Source of the DNA: Coriaria nepalensis
Lineage: Eukaryota; Streptophyta; Magnoliopsida; Cucurbitales; Coriariaceae
Length of the DNA: 64,000 nt
Direction of reading: 5' to 3'
Assembly (NCBI GenBank): GCA_027186245.1
Contig: CP114498.1
Coordinates: 4,347,501 to 4,411,500 of the forward strand
The notes under the pieces are model-generated. The model had not been told where the DNA came from, ran no database searches, and was given only the letters and a program-made list of their open reading frames with translations. Position 1 is the stretch's first letter. Each line of letters begins with the position of its first letter. Of the stretch, positions 35,026-47,199 are shown in pieces. The translations under genes and the position numbers were made by a program.

Positions 35026-37478
35026 TTCTCTATTAAGAAGTGAGGATCTTGATAATAACATGTTTCGGAATCCTTTTCCTTTCAGCTTTGCTATGACTTG
35101 AGTGCAAGTTTAAATAGGCTTCTGCAAGTTTCAGATGATGCTTTCTGGAAAACTGGATGGATTTATATTAGGCTTGAGCATCAAATAGCTTTTGTTAACC
35201 ATGGTCCGTTTTTTGCCTTAGTGTTTTAATCAGAAATATATAGAACCAAGCAGCAGAGTAATTAACAACTTTGTTGGATGCAAAATGCAGGCCAGGTTGT
35301 AATAGACACATCCTTGCCTCTTAGAGGCGATAGTTATGGTAGAATAGTAAGTGTGAAACCTATTGCAGTATCTGCCTCTGAGTCGGCTCGGTTTTCAGTT
35401 AGAGGCTCAAACTTGATCCGTCCAGCAACAAGGTGTTCATATCGTCTATTTTATGTGTTATGAGTAATAATGGTATTGCTACTTTTATGAGCGTTCAACC
35501 TTGTTTTTCTTTTTCCAGGTTACTTTGTGCATTAGAAGGGAAGTATCTAGCTCAGACTTCTATTCAAGAATCAAAAGAAAGTCTGGAGAGCTCAAGGGAG
35601 CAAAATGACATCCAGTGCGTTAGCTTTTCTTGCTCCATTCCGATAATCAATGGACGGGGCTTCATTGAGGTGCTGTTCTTATATTCTCTATATGTCTCCA
35701 GAATAGAAAATATAATTAGGAGGAAAGCAAAATAATGGGAAAGAGAGCCTTTGATTTGTTCCAGTGCCTTTATGATGCAATGATAGCTCCAGTTACTTTA
35801 TACAAAATCGGTTTGAAAAGATATTTCCACTCATTTTTGCCATCTATAGCTTTTTCATTACCGGTTTGGATTTTTGGGTTTTTTTTTTTTTTCTCATTTG
35901 GTTGGCCCGCCAAACTCTTGTCTCAAATGCTGATCTAAATTTAAAAAAAAAAAAAAAAATCGAGTTTTCAATCTAATCAAAATATAGGTTTCCCAAACTT
36001 CAGTTTGATACCTTGACCCAAATGAACCATTAGGCTCAGATTTTGGATGGACATGCTTGATTTGCTTCCTTATGCTCTTACTAAAGTTGAGATTTATGCT
36101 CCCTTGAAAATCATCCAGGTAGAAGATCAGGGTCTTAGCAGCAGCTTCATTCCATTTATAGTTGCTGAGGAGGATGTTTGTTCAGAGATCCGTTTGCTCG
36201 AGACTGCTTTCGAGCCAACTGAGATAGATTCGGTAAATTCCGAGAGCTCTAGAAAACCAGAAGTGAGGAATCAAGCAATGAATTTCATTCATGAAATGGG
36301 TTGGCTTCTTCATAGGACTCAACTGAAGTCCCGGCCTGGTGACTTGGGCCCAAACCCAGACCTCTTCCCTCTGGAACGGTTCAAGTGGCTAGTTGCCTTT
36401 TCCATGGACCGTGATTGGCATGCCGTAGTGAAGAAGCTGTTGGATGTTTTGCTCGATGGTAGGGCCGTTGGTTTTGGAGATTACCCTTCATTAAGATTTG
36501 CATTATCCGAAATGGGTCTTCTTCACCGTGCTGTGAGGAGAAGTAGTAGGCCATTGGTTGGACTCCTTATAGGATATAACTCTAAAGCCTTCTTTGATAC
36601 ACTAGAATCTGAAGAAGAAAGTGATCCTGGATTCTTGTTCAGACCTGATGCTAAAGGCCCTGCTGGTTTGACCCCACTTCACATCGCTGCTGGTAAAGAT
36701 GGTTCTGAGGAGATAATAGATGCACTAACTGATGATCCTGCAAAGGTACATTTTTTATACAACTTCTTTTGTTTTGTTCATTGACAGATATACTCCGAGC
36801 AATGAAATTAAAATGGTCAGCTATGAATGCCATGCTTTAATTTCATTGCTACCATGACACGACCATACATAACCGATGTGTTTTAATTTCATTGGATCGG
36901 AGTAGATTTATCATTTCTACACTTCAGTAACCAAGAAAGCCTCCCTCATATATATAGATATATATACACATGAATAGAAATTCATATATAAGTGATATTT
37001 TGGGGCGGGTCTGAATCAGGTGGGACTTGAGGCATGGAAGAGTGCACGTGACAGCACGGGGTCCACCCCGGAAGATTACGCCCGCCTACGTGGCCACTAC
37101 TCGTACATCCACTTGGTCCAGAAGAAGATCAACCAGAGAACAACATCGTCTGGCCAAGTGATCCTAGACATTCCCAGAATCCTCTCAGAAAATAGTACAA
37201 ATCTAAAGTCGGATGTAAACGATCAGTTGACCACCGAATTCAAGGCTGGAAGTTTCGAACTTAATTGTCCTGTTAGGCAGAACTGTGGGCTTTGTGCTCG
37301 GAAAGTGGGGGCCCACCAAGGAGTGGGCCGGTCTCTGGTGTATAGGCCCGCAATGCTTTCAATGGTGGCTGTGGCTGCGGTTTGTGTTTGCGTTGCCCTT
37401 CTGTTTAAAAGCTCCCCGGAAGTTCTCTATGTTTTCCAGCCATTCAGGTGGGAATCTCTGGAGTTCGGAACAAGCTGA
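32660..37478 (+). CDS. SQUAMOSA promoter-binding-like transcription factor, SPL1/SPL12 type
   Basis: Ten exons: 32660-33288, 33425-33606, 33689-34284, 34687-34761, 34853-34960, 35086-35203, 35291-35432, 35519-35669, 36119-36745 and 37020-37478, about 1028 residues, all phases consistent. The start METRFGG leads to [18 protein letters not shown], the conserved N-terminus of this clade. The SBP DNA-binding domain covers about residues 163-240: [35 protein letters not shown] and [17 protein letters not shown]. It has two zinc sites and an overlapping nuclear localisation signal split by intron 1. The long C-terminal half has ankyrin-like [13 protein letters not shown] near residue 846, [16 protein letters not shown], and a hydrophobic stretch ([15 protein letters not shown]) near residue 990. 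Proteins of this clade bind GTAC cores. I see no miR156 site, as expected for large SPLs. Confidence 0.95.
34995..35026 (+). repeat. (ATT)n microsatellite in an SPL intron
   Basis: About nine ATT units lie in the intron between exons 5 and 6 of the SPL gene. Confidence 0.9.
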
Positions 37479-38406
37479 GAGTTGTTCTTTCATTGACACA
37501 CCCCCACGTGATTTAATTTGTAGGTATTGTATTTGTATGAACTTCTTATGTTATTACATAGATTGTAAATTTGAGATTTTCTTCCCCCTCCTGTTCCAAC
37601 TGGGTTTTAGATTCTTAACACTAAAAAATATTTTTGTTCTTTACAAGACTATCTTCTGAATAAATAGTTGTATTATTTAAATCTATTATCATGGGTGTTT
37701 TTATTTTCTTCCTAATTTAATGATACCGCGGGTTTCTTGTGCTCAACTCTCCTTCCTTCATCTGCTTATTATTCATGTCATGGCTCGAGAGATCCTTTCT
37801 CAATCCCCTCCTCGTCTACCCCCATTTCCAAAGAAACCTTAGCCAACGAGTGGTTTCTACCTTTTTTTTTTTTTTAATCTTATGAGCGGTAGTTCCAGTA
37901 CTATTTCAGTATTAAGTTAGGACCGGTGGTTTCAATCTTGATGCCGATACCTATATCAGGACGTCGGAATCAAGATTGGTACCACCTTGTACCGGTCCCA
38001 GCAAGACTCTTACCCACCCGTAAAAAAATATTAGTATGAAATTACTATTATTTTTCCGGAATTATTGCCTATGTAAGAAACAAAATTGATTACTAGTCAT
38101 TCCTTGCCATACGTAAGAGAACTTTCAATCTTGATACCTGATACAAGTCTTGATTTCTGTCCTGTGTACATGTTTGCTTACAAAAGACTTCACAGTTTTA
38201 TAAAAGAGAACTCAAAATGCAACTTTAACGAATCAAAAAAGTCATTATCCAAGGAATCTTGGGGCGAAGTAATTCACAACGGATCCTTATTAATCGCATC
38301 ATCTGATAATGTTACATTCTTAAATGAAATCATGCTTAACGGGTCGAGGTAAAAATATCTGTTGATAGGAAGCAGTTCATCAAGTGGGTAATGGAAAATA
38401 TTTGTT
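37479..38406. other. SPL 3' region and spacer
   Basis: This holds the likely SPL 3' untranslated region and about 800 bases without a gene, including a foldback element at 37917-38011 listed separately. Confidence 0.7.
37917..38011. repeat. Short foldback (inverted repeat) element
   Basis: The left arm GGACCGGTGGTTTCAATCTT, continuing GATGCCGA, pairs with the reverse complement of the right arm, GGACCGGTACAAGGTGGTAC followed by CAATCTTGATTCCGA. The arms differ by a short insertion. The whole could fold into a hairpin of about 95 bases. It looks like a MITE core or a decayed foldback repeat. Confidence 0.7.
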
Positions 38407-40064
38407 TTACCTCTTTTGGAAATTAAGCTTTGCAATGGCAAATGCAAATGTAAAGGCAAAGGCAAGTGGAAAAATGAAGAGGAGAATGGCAACAATGGCA
38501 AGGTCTTGATTGTGATACCCATAATAGTCCTTTAAGAAGGAAGGCATTTATTGCCTTATGCTCTCCAAACACTCCAAACCTTCTAATGACCATGATGTTG
38601 GGCACATCCAATCAGCCCATACCCAACATTTTGGAATTTCCTATATCCAACAAAACACACATTTTGATCAATTTCCTATGTCCACCAACCTGTTCAAGGG
38701 GGAAAAAAAAGATAATAAATAATTAATCAGACTCTTTTGGAAAATTCTTATCGAAAAATTAATTTGATTTTGGACCTGTGCAAATGAATATGCCCACGAA
38801 GAGTACATCCCGGCAAATCTTTCTCGATAAAATACAATTAGTTCAGAAGATATGTACGGTTGGACGGTTGAACAATTTGCCATTCCAGGAAAATGAATGT
38901 GGACCCCACCATGTTGAATAGATCTTGCTCATTATTTCTGCAGAACAAGGATATGAAAGACTTTTTCAAGTTGCTTCCAGAACAAGAAAGGGGTATAATT
39001 ACAATAGTGAAGGAGTTTCTTGCAGAACAAGAAAGTAAAGAAACAAAAGAGGGGGGAGGTTTATATATTTTGCTCTTTTTTCCAAACAAGTGCTCCGAAT
39101 AATATCGAGCATATGGTAATGAATGTCAAGCAAACTAAATTATATTCAGGACTTCTCCAGTACAAAAGGTGTTGCTTCCAAAGGCATGCTTTGAATTGCT
39201 CCAATCCATTTTGTGGAAATTGGCTTGAAAAGTGTATATCCTTTGAACCGGAAAGTGGAGAGCTTAGTTCTCGAACAAGCTCCTTATTTTTCCTCGCATA
39301 AAGCAAGAAACAAGAAACAAGAAACAAGAAACAATCTTGTTATATAGTTTAGTACTCTATTTAGTTTCAACTTCCAATTTGTCTTTTTTTTTTCTCCCTA
39401 AACAAAAGAGCCAAATTGATCCCAAGTTGAGCTTCTATGGAAGAACTTGTAACCTCTAACATCCATGCTGCCGGATTGTAATCTTCTCTAAATTCCGGAA
39501 TACCCGTAATGCCTTTTCGGGGAAAATAATCATAATAATCATAGATATATTATAATCTGATAATAACTTTTTATCTTTTCATATACGTCATACATCAAAA
39601 TATTTGATAAGATTTCTCGAATGCTCTCCTATCTCTCTATAATATATCAGTTGCTCCATAATATATCAGTTGCCCTCCTCTTTTCATCAACATCCCCTAT
39701 GATAATATCATTAACACTTAACCAATCAACTGAATCGTGTATGTATGTTACGAATTGAAATATCATTTCCTACCTTGTCAAATGCCTCAAAAATGTCAAA
39801 ACTAGGCTGATGAATTGTGCAAAGAGCAGTCCTCCTCGCTCGGACAATATTCTTAACAACTCTCATAACAATTACAGCTGATCTGGCATCTAAACCGGTT
39901 GTAGGTTCATCCAAGAAGATTATGGAAGGATTAACAACAGGCTCTACGGCTCTACTCAACCGTTTTCTTTGCTCATCGGAAATACCACTTTCACCCATGA
40001 TTCCAACTAGAGCATCCTTAATCTCATCCAGCTCAATCATTTTAAGAACTTCATTGATAAATTC
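38407..40064 (-). pseudogene. 5'-truncated, broken PDR-type ABCG transporter
   Basis: Only the second half of a full-size PDR protein remains. Exon 40064-39774 has the second nucleotide-binding domain from [21 protein letters not shown] through [14 protein letters not shown], Walker B ([16 protein letters not shown]) and the H-loop ([14 protein letters not shown]). Then follow a transmembrane exon at about 39300-39110 (SGSKDIHFSSQF, CLWKQHLLYWRSPEYN), a piece near 38960-38770 (FYRERFAGMYSSWAYSFAQV) and the C-terminus ending LNFQKR-stop at 38407. The first half and the second Walker A are absent. An in-frame TAA at 38550-38548 cuts the last exon. Upstream sequence is lost where the copia LTR begins at 40184. 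Intact relatives export diterpenes, hormones or waxes at the plasma membrane. Confidence 0.85.
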
Positions 40065-40183
40065 CTACATGTTATTATAATACCCTCAAATGAAAATATT
40101 CTTCAAAAATAAAGTATAGAAAATTAAAGGATATTTGATTTCTTACTAATCTCGATTTTCGATCTATGTGAGGGGGCATGTGC

Positions 40184-40819
40184 TGTTAGAACAGAGGAAA
40201 TGGAAAAATGCTGAAAAATGGGCATGTAAAATCAAGAACAGAGGAAATGGAAAAATGTAGAAAAATCGATTTTTATAAACCGAATGTCTTTACAACATAT
40301 ATAGCAGCAAATTAAAAAACAGATTACAAGATTGTCAATTACATCCCTTAAATCAAGTAGAAACAAGATTGAAAGCTAAAGACTAATATAACTAATGATC
40401 AATTACATCACAAAGTAGACAAGTATGGCTTTTGTAGCATGCTTTGCTGCAGAACAATTCACCATGTTGTCAAAGAGTCCAATGGACAACCCATCTAAAC
40501 ATGAGTCTTGACTTCAAAAACTTAATCAGAACAATTAAAATAATGGATAATGAGTGATGGAAGTAAAGATCCGACTATCATATACAAAAACAGCCTCTAA
40601 CTTGTTTTACAAGCAACAGACCCTTAGAACACATCAACTTCAAGAAATCAAAATAGATTGTGATCCACAAATCCAAATAGAGGGAGACCAACGCCAACAA
40701 GTTAGATTGAGCTTGGACAAACTCCCTCCATTCGAGTCAATGTTATTTTAACTTTTAATCAAAAAGTCAACTCTTGATGGAATTAGGCCATTCTCAAACC
40801 AATCAATTGAATTCTAACA
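40184..40819 (-). mobile_element. LTR (3') of the 5'-truncated copia element
   Basis: On the plus strand the segment begins TGTTAGAACAGAGG and ends AATTCTAACA. The ends TGTTAGAA and TTCTAACA are a perfect 8-base inverted repeat with the canonical TG/CA. Length is 636 bases. It lies just beyond the RNase H end of the minus-strand pol at 40842, as expected for a 3' LTR. Near its end AGAACAGAGGAAATGGAAAA occurs twice about 50 bases apart (40188 and 40238). Confidence 0.85.
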
Positions 40820-40841
40820 CTCATTCTTGATTGGTTTGGGA

Positions 40842-43290
40842 TTACTCCCAACTTTTCTCTGAACTTTTCAAACTTGAACGTGGACAAAGACTTTGTGAAA
40901 ATATCAGCATTCTGATCTTCAGACAAGTAATGAATGAGCTTGACTTCCCATCCTCAATTTTCTCCCTTATGGCATGGAACTTAACTTGGATGTGCTTTGT
41001 TCTTCCAAAATGGATTGGATTTTTTGAAAGGGCAATAGTAAAGAGACTATCAAAATGAATGGAAGTTAGTAGAGTTTGAATGAATCTCATATCAATAAGG
41101 ATTTTCTTAATCCAGACAGCTTAATTTGTTACACCAGCTGTGGATTAAGCAACCGCACCTTGCTTTATTAGAACACCAGCAAAACACCCCCAATGAGAAT
41201 CTCAAACAATAACCACTAGTGTTTTCAGAATCATCTAGAGATTTATCCCAATCACTGTTAACATACCCCATCAGTTGAGGCTCACCTTCTTCATATAGAA
41301 TTTCAAAATCTGAGGTCCCCTTCAAGTATCTTAGAACCTTTTTGGCTGCGCCAAGATGATTTTGACTTAGACAATGCATAAATCTTGATAACATGCTGAT
41401 TGAGTACATTAAATCTGGTCTAGTGGCTATCAAATACACTAGTCCACCAATTAAACTTCTAAAATGAGATTCATATACTTTCTGAGTGCCATATTCCTTT
41501 ATCATCTTTTCATTAGCAATCAAATGTGTAGAAACATATTTGCAATAGTCCATTTTAAACTTCTTCAACAGACTTTTAGCATATACTTCCCTTGTGACAT
41601 AAATATCCTTCCTAACCTTTGGATCACTTCTATTTCCAGAAAAATTTTCATCAACCCTAGATCAATAATTTCAAATTCTGATTTCATCTCAGATTTGAAG
41701 GTTTTCACAGCTGTTTCATCATTTTTAGTAATTAACAAATCATCAACATGAAGAGAGATTGTTAGAGTGAAAGTACCCGATTTTTGACTTATAGAGTGAG
41801 ATCATTTTCACTTATGTTGAAATCGGATGAGGTAAGATGATTGTCAATCCTTCTATACTAGCTCTAGGAGCTTGTTTTAGTCCATAGAGAGCTTTGAACA
41901 ATTTGAACACTCGGTCTTCTTAACCCTTGACATGAAATCCCTCAGGCTGATCGACATAGATTTCTTCCTCTAAAATTCTATTAAGAAATGCAGACTTCAC
42001 ATATAGTTGATGTATGCACCAACCATTGATAGCAGCAAACCCAATTAGAAGTCTGATTGTGTCTAGCCTTGCAACAAGGTCTCAGAGTAGTCAACACCAT
42101 ATTATTAAACATATTCTTTGACAATAAGTTTTGCCTTATACTTGTTGTCAAAGCATATTAAATTGCATTGTGCTTCAGCTTGTAAATCCACTTAACCCTA
42201 ATTAGCTTATGATGTTCATGCCTATCTAGAAGTTCCCATGTTCGATTTTTTTCAATCATGTCCAGCTCTTCCTTCATTGCATCCATCCAATATTCATCAT
42301 TTACAACTTCATTGAATGACATAGGATCAGACACAGCAGCTATACACCTTTGATACACATCAGCAAGAGACCTAAACCTTTAGACTCTTAGTTCATAATT
42401 AGATTTTAATTCACTGTCTTCTTGAGTTTCTGGAACTTGAATTTCAGGAATGAAATCAAAGTAGTCAGCATTAATTCCTTCAAAATTCCAATCAAACTTG
42501 GTTTCTTCATCAACTGTTATATCTCGAGCAGTTACCACTTTGTTTGCCTTAGGATTAAATAACATGTATTTTTTGGCATGAAGGTTGTAGCTTACCAACA
42601 CACACTTCTTAGCATTCTTAGAGAGCTTATATCTTTTTGTATCTGGTATATGCACAAAACACATCGAGCTAAAGATTTTCAAGTGAAAGACATAAGACTT
42701 ACTATCATATCAGGCTTCAAAAGGAGTCATGTTCTAGACAGACTTAGTTGGAAGTCTATTAAGAATATATATACTTATGCTTGCTGCTTCAGCCCAAAAC
42801 TTCTTTGGCATTTTCTTCTCAAATAACATACTTCATGTCATTTCCATTATGATTCTATTTTTCCTCTCAGAAACACCATTTTATTGAGGATTATAAGGAA
42901 CGGTAAGTTGATGATTAATACCATTACTTTGACAGAACTGCTTGAACTTAAGTGATAGGTATTCTCCTCCATTATCTGTTCAGATAAGCTTCACTTTCTT
43001 CTCACTTTCTGTCTCCACCAATGCTTTAAACTTCTTGAAGATAGAAAACACTTCATACTTTTCTTTGAAAAAGTATATCCAACGGAATCTTGACTTGTCA
43101 TCTATGAAGATGATAAAATACTTAGAGTTATTTAAAGACACCATATTGAAAGGTTCACATATATCTAAGTGGATCAGCTCAAGCTTCTCCACAACCCTTG
43201 TAGCTTGATTTTTTGGAAACACCTTCTTCTTCATCTTTCCAAGTTGACAATCTTCATAAACATCAGGTTGAGGTTGAACAAAAGGCATGT
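40842..43290 (-). pseudogene. copia pol (integrase, reverse transcriptase, RNase H), broken
   Basis: Minus-strand order: integrase core 43288-42980 (HLDICEPFNM, FIDDKSRFRWIYFFKEK); integrase C-terminal region 42682-42380 (KIFSSMCFVHIPDTKR, VLVSYNLHAKKYMLFNPKA); reverse transcriptase start 42358-42158 (ALVGEEL-type MDAMKEELDMIEKNRTWEL); a damaged middle 42150-41580; the end of reverse transcriptase and RNase H 41568-41107 (SLIGGLVYLIATRPDLMYSI, VLRYLKGTSDFEI, NSDWDKSLDDSENTSGY); and RNase H tail 41090-40842 (FGRTKHIQVKFHAIRE). At least four frame breaks separate these. Gag, protease and the 5' LTR are absent, so the copy is 5'-truncated near 43290. Confidence 0.88.
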
Positions 43291-44569
43291 CTTTTGCAAG
43301 GCCTTTTTATTGGGCATGGTGCTCTAAAATTATATAATGAATATTGTTTTAATAAAAGTAATAAAAGTGATAGTTTTCTATATATAATTGTTGTGAATGT
43401 ATTATTATTAAATAATATGAATAAATATCAGAAAATTCTAAATTCATTAATGTGACTATAATCTTGTATTAGTATGAGAGGATTAATATTATAGATAATG
43501 AATTAAATTGTTTGCAACACATTAAAGTATGAAATCATTAATATAGTGGTTGCTAGTACCGTCCATTAGCATTATGAATGCATGTGATTTAGATCCAGAT
43601 CACTGATGTAGATAGACATCTTAGTGAATGTGCTTTATATAATTGGATTATATAAGACATGACTCGATATGAATTAATTTTTTATTAAAATATTGTTTAC
43701 CATGGAGACTACTTTATTTCTTTTTGGTATGTATTTTGAGTTTGATTGTTTCTTCTAAATATTTGGCTTTATAATATGGAGGTCTCTTCAAAAAACATCA
43801 TTTGTATTAATTTCAGTGGGTATGAAAAGCGGCATTGGCTTCTCAAGATTCTGAAATATTACTTAGCTTTGAATGGTAGAAGGATCTGAATTTGTTTTAA
43901 TGTCGAATCGGGTTTGTTTGTTTAATATTTTGGCCAATATGATTGATTGCTCAAGTTTTTCAGAATATAGAGTACTAAGTAGATTGATCATCACTCGATT
44001 TTCTGGAACACGTGTTTCGCACGAGCACAAATCGACTGATTATCCCTCAGATTTCTTGTGAAAACTTACTTGACTGCATTTTAGTTAGCTTTTGTGAGTC
44101 CAAGTTGAATTTTTCTGCCTCAAAGATTTTAATTTTCAAGTAGAGATGGGAAGGGTAGATAGTTACTTCTGCAGGCTCAAAGCAGCGAAACATGTAATTT
44201 AATAGTCTGAAACATGCATTTGCTAAAAACCCAAGATCAGATCACTAATAACTCAGAATATTTTCTCAAACGAACTATATACCCAACTTGGAAGTAACAT
44301 CAATTTTGCACAAAATTCTCTTCATTACATGACACTGGTGGAGTGAAGTATTACACATTTTAATGAAATAGCAGAGAAAGGAAAAAGAAGGAGGGGGCGT
44401 AAAGGGCATGGCATCTTAAGTATGCAATTACAACATTACCTACTAATTCAGATCAAATTTAAAAGGCAAAAGCAATAAAAATAAGGGACACAAATTATTC
44501 ATCATGTATAACAACAAAGAAAAGCGTTGAAGGAGAAGAATAGCAGGATTGACCAGACGAACCGATCTT
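43291..44569. other. Spacer with a doubtful gag-like scrap
   Basis: No gene is supported. A plus-strand stretch near 43770-43890 reads MEVSSKNIICINFSGYEKRH, then WLLKILKYY, which weakly resembles the start of a copia gag, but it stops after about 37 codons. Bases 44100-44569 probably hold the S-adenosylmethionine synthase 3' untranslated region. Confidence 0.5.
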
Positions 44570-45751
44570 TTAAGATTGAGGTTTCTCCCACTTGAGGGGC
44601 TTCACAACCTCCCAGGTGAAATCTGGGTCATCCCTTCCAAAGTGTCCATATGCAGCCGTTTTCAAGAACCTTCCATTACCACCCCTCTTGAGATCTAGGT
44701 TAATGGTGATCATTCCGGGCCTGAAATCAAAGTTCTCCTTCACAATTTTAAGGATCTCTTTGTCGGGGATCTTTCCGGTTCCATAAGTGTCAACAAAAAC
44801 TGATAAAGGCTCAGGCACACCAATGGCATATGAGACCTGGACAATGGCCCTACGAGCAAGTCCATTTGCTACTATACTCTTTGCAGCTTGTCTAACAACA
44901 TAGGCCCCACTTCGGTCCACCTTGGTTGGATCCTTGCCAGAGAAAGCACCACCACCGTGGGCTCCCCATCCACCATAAGTGTCGATGATGATTTTACGAC
45001 CAGTCAACCCAGCATCACCGTGGGGTCCACCAATGACGAAGCGGCCTGAGGGGTTGAGATGGAATATGGTCTTCTCATCAAGGTATTTCTCTGGGATGAC
45101 AGGCTTAATAACATGCTCTTTAAGATCAGTCGCAATCTCATCATTTGTGACGGTTTCATCATGTTGGGTTGAGATAAGAACCGTGTGGACTCGAACTGGA
45201 ACCATAGCACCATTTTCGTTGTAGTACTCAATGGTTACTTGGGTCTTACCATCTGGTCTCAACCAGGGACAGGTGCCATTCTTACGAACCTCCGTGAGCC
45301 GAGCTCCTAACTTGGTTGCAAGGACATGGGTGAGGGGCATTAACTCAGGGGTCTCATCAGTTGCATAGCCAAACATGTGGCCTTGGTCACCTGCACCAAT
45401 CTCCTCGGGCCGTTTAGTGAAGTGTCCATGGACACCTTGGGCGATATCAGGGCTTTGTTGCTCAATGTTTACTAGGACCTTGCAGTTGTCAGCATCAAGA
45501 CCCACATCGTCAGAAACAAATCCGATTGTACGGCAAGTGTCACGGACGATTTTCTCATAGTCTACATTGGCCTTGGTGGTGATCTCTCCAAACACCATGA
45601 CCATGTTGGTCTTGGTGCAGGTCTCACAAGCGACTTTGCTGTCAGGGTCTTGAGCAAGGCAAGCGTCGAGAACAGCATCGGAGATCTGGTCACAGAGCTT
45701 GTCTGGGTGGCCCTCGTTCACAGACTCTGAGGTATATAGAAAGGTTTCCAT
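44570..45751 (-). CDS. SAMS: S-adenosylmethionine synthase (methionine adenosyltransferase)
   Basis: An uninterrupted 393-codon frame with the normal plant length and start [20 protein letters not shown]. Three domains are complete. The signature [15 protein letters not shown] binds the substrate methionine/ATP. The glycine-rich [19 protein letters not shown] loop coordinates phosphate. [10 protein letters not shown] and [20 protein letters not shown] are also intact. The enzyme makes S-adenosylmethionine from methionine and ATP in the cytosol and is the methyl donor source for lignin, ethylene and polyamine synthesis and methylation. An intronless coding region with an intron only in the leader is the usual plant layout and is seen here. 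No defects are seen. The paralog number cannot be assigned. Confidence 0.99.
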   Translation of the reverse strand: METFLYTSESVNEGHPDKLCDQISDAVLDACLAQDPDSKVACETCTKTNMVMVFGEITTKANVDYEKIVRDTCRTIGFVSDDVGLDADNCKVLVNIEQQSPDIAQGVHGHFTKRPEEIGAGDQGHMFGYATDETPELMPLTHVLATKLGARLTEVRKNGTCPWLRPDGKTQVTIEYYNENGAMVPVRVHTVLISTQHDETVTNDEIATDLKEHVIKPVIPEKYLDEKTIFHLNPSGRFVIGGPHGDAGLTGRKIIIDTYGGWGAHGGGAFSGKDPTKVDRSGAYVVRQAAKSIVANGLARRAIVQVSYAIGVPEPLSVFVDTYGTGKIPDKEILKIVKENFDFRPGMITINLDLKRGGNGRFLKTAAYGHFGRDDPDFTWEVVKPLKWEKPQS

Positions 45752-45759
45752 TCTCTTAA

Positions 45760-46838
45760 GCTACAGGGGCAACAATTGAAAGTTGAAAATGACAAGCAGT
45801 GAGTTAGCAACAGTATGCAAAAACTCATTCTTTAAAACAAGAAAGGAAAAGTCTAGAAGATCAAAGAAAAGGGAATAAAAATTGGAACATCGTTTGAAAT
45901 GTTCACTCATTAAGAGAAAATTTCACATCAGTGGAGAATCTGAATAAGCATCTCATGCTTTTTCTCAAAATTTTATATTCCAAAATGAGGAATTATTGCA
46001 GGAAAAAGCTCTGGAAAAGTTAAAAAAAGTAACAGAGAGAACCAATTGATTCACACTCTTTTTCAACAGAAAAATCATTGATGGAACAAAAAACAACCAA
46101 GATCCTTAACTAACTTTTCTGATTTCCAGGCTGCCTATCAAGCATTGCTATGCAAGTATTGCACATGGAATGATTGAAACAGAATAAATGGGCATGCTCT
46201 ACACGAAATAATTTAGCATAGATAGTGAATCAGACCTGCTACACTAAAACAACTTCCTTTTTCTCTCTCCCAGGGCAGATAGAAAACAAAATAAAGTAGA
46301 ATACACTAAGCAAGTGAATGAAAAGAAAACAAGAATACTATTGGATACAAGTTTGGAGGCATCTGTAAGGACCTACTAGTGAAATCATTTTCAAATCACA
46401 GTTTTTTTACTTCGGATATTCACAGAAGACACTTAAACAAATAGCCAATGGTACTTTTAAGAGCACAGGCTAAGTTAACAAACTTCCACTACATAGATCT
46501 CCGATTTTTCATGGCGGATAACAAGCAAACCCCAATAGCACTACGCAATTACTTCGAAATTCAAAATTTATTAAAAAAAAAAAAAACCCGAACAGCAAAA
46601 TATATGCGAACATCTTCGTCAAAAGCAACAAAAATGCAAAAGAATTAAAATTACGTGATCATATCATATAGAAAACCACATATGAAATAACAGATACAAA
46701 TCTATACAGGTTTCACAAAATCGAAAGCAAAACCAGTCCATTTCGCAAAAATCAAGCAGAATCAGAGCACAATTACATCGCGAAAATGAACACGCAACAG
46801 AAAGGGATTGCTAATCCGGAAAGCTAGACAGAATCACC
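45760..46838 (-). promoter_or_regulatory. SAMS 5'-leader intron
   Basis: A donor CTTTCTCCAG|GTGATTC at 46838/46837 and an acceptor TTGCCCCTGTAG|CTTAAG at 45761/45760 bound an intron of about 1.08 kb, nine bases upstream of the ATG. Leader introns of this kind commonly enhance expression of plant housekeeping genes. The open frame at 46448-46648 lies inside it and is chance. Confidence 0.7.
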
Positions 46839-46970
46839 TGGAGAAAGTGACTGCGCTCAGATCTGAGAGAGTTCCACGCAAAGGAAAAATACGCACCTGT
46901 GACAAATCGAACCAGATTCCAGAGGAAGCGAGCTCGATGGGACGAGGATACTTGGGCCGATAAAACGTCA

Positions 46971-46978
46971 TATTTATA
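46971..46978 (-). promoter_or_regulatory. TATA box of SAMS
   Basis: TATAAATA on the minus strand lies about 130 bases upstream of the leader donor, giving a short first exon (start near 46940). Confidence 0.65.
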
Positions 46979-47199
46979 GGTAAACGGCTTAGTGACTGGT
47001 TACCGTCTAATTGGTTTGAGATTCCAGTGGTGTCAGTGAGAATCTTCCCTCGAATCCACAGTGGGAGAGGTAGCACGTGGAAATATAGCCGTTGGATTAT
47101 GAGGATAAGCCCCATCTGGAAAAGTTTTTTTTTTTGGTTAGTTGAGCTTGGTGAAAAGAGATGGTTCACTCGAAGCCAAAAAAAAAAAACGAGAGTTGG

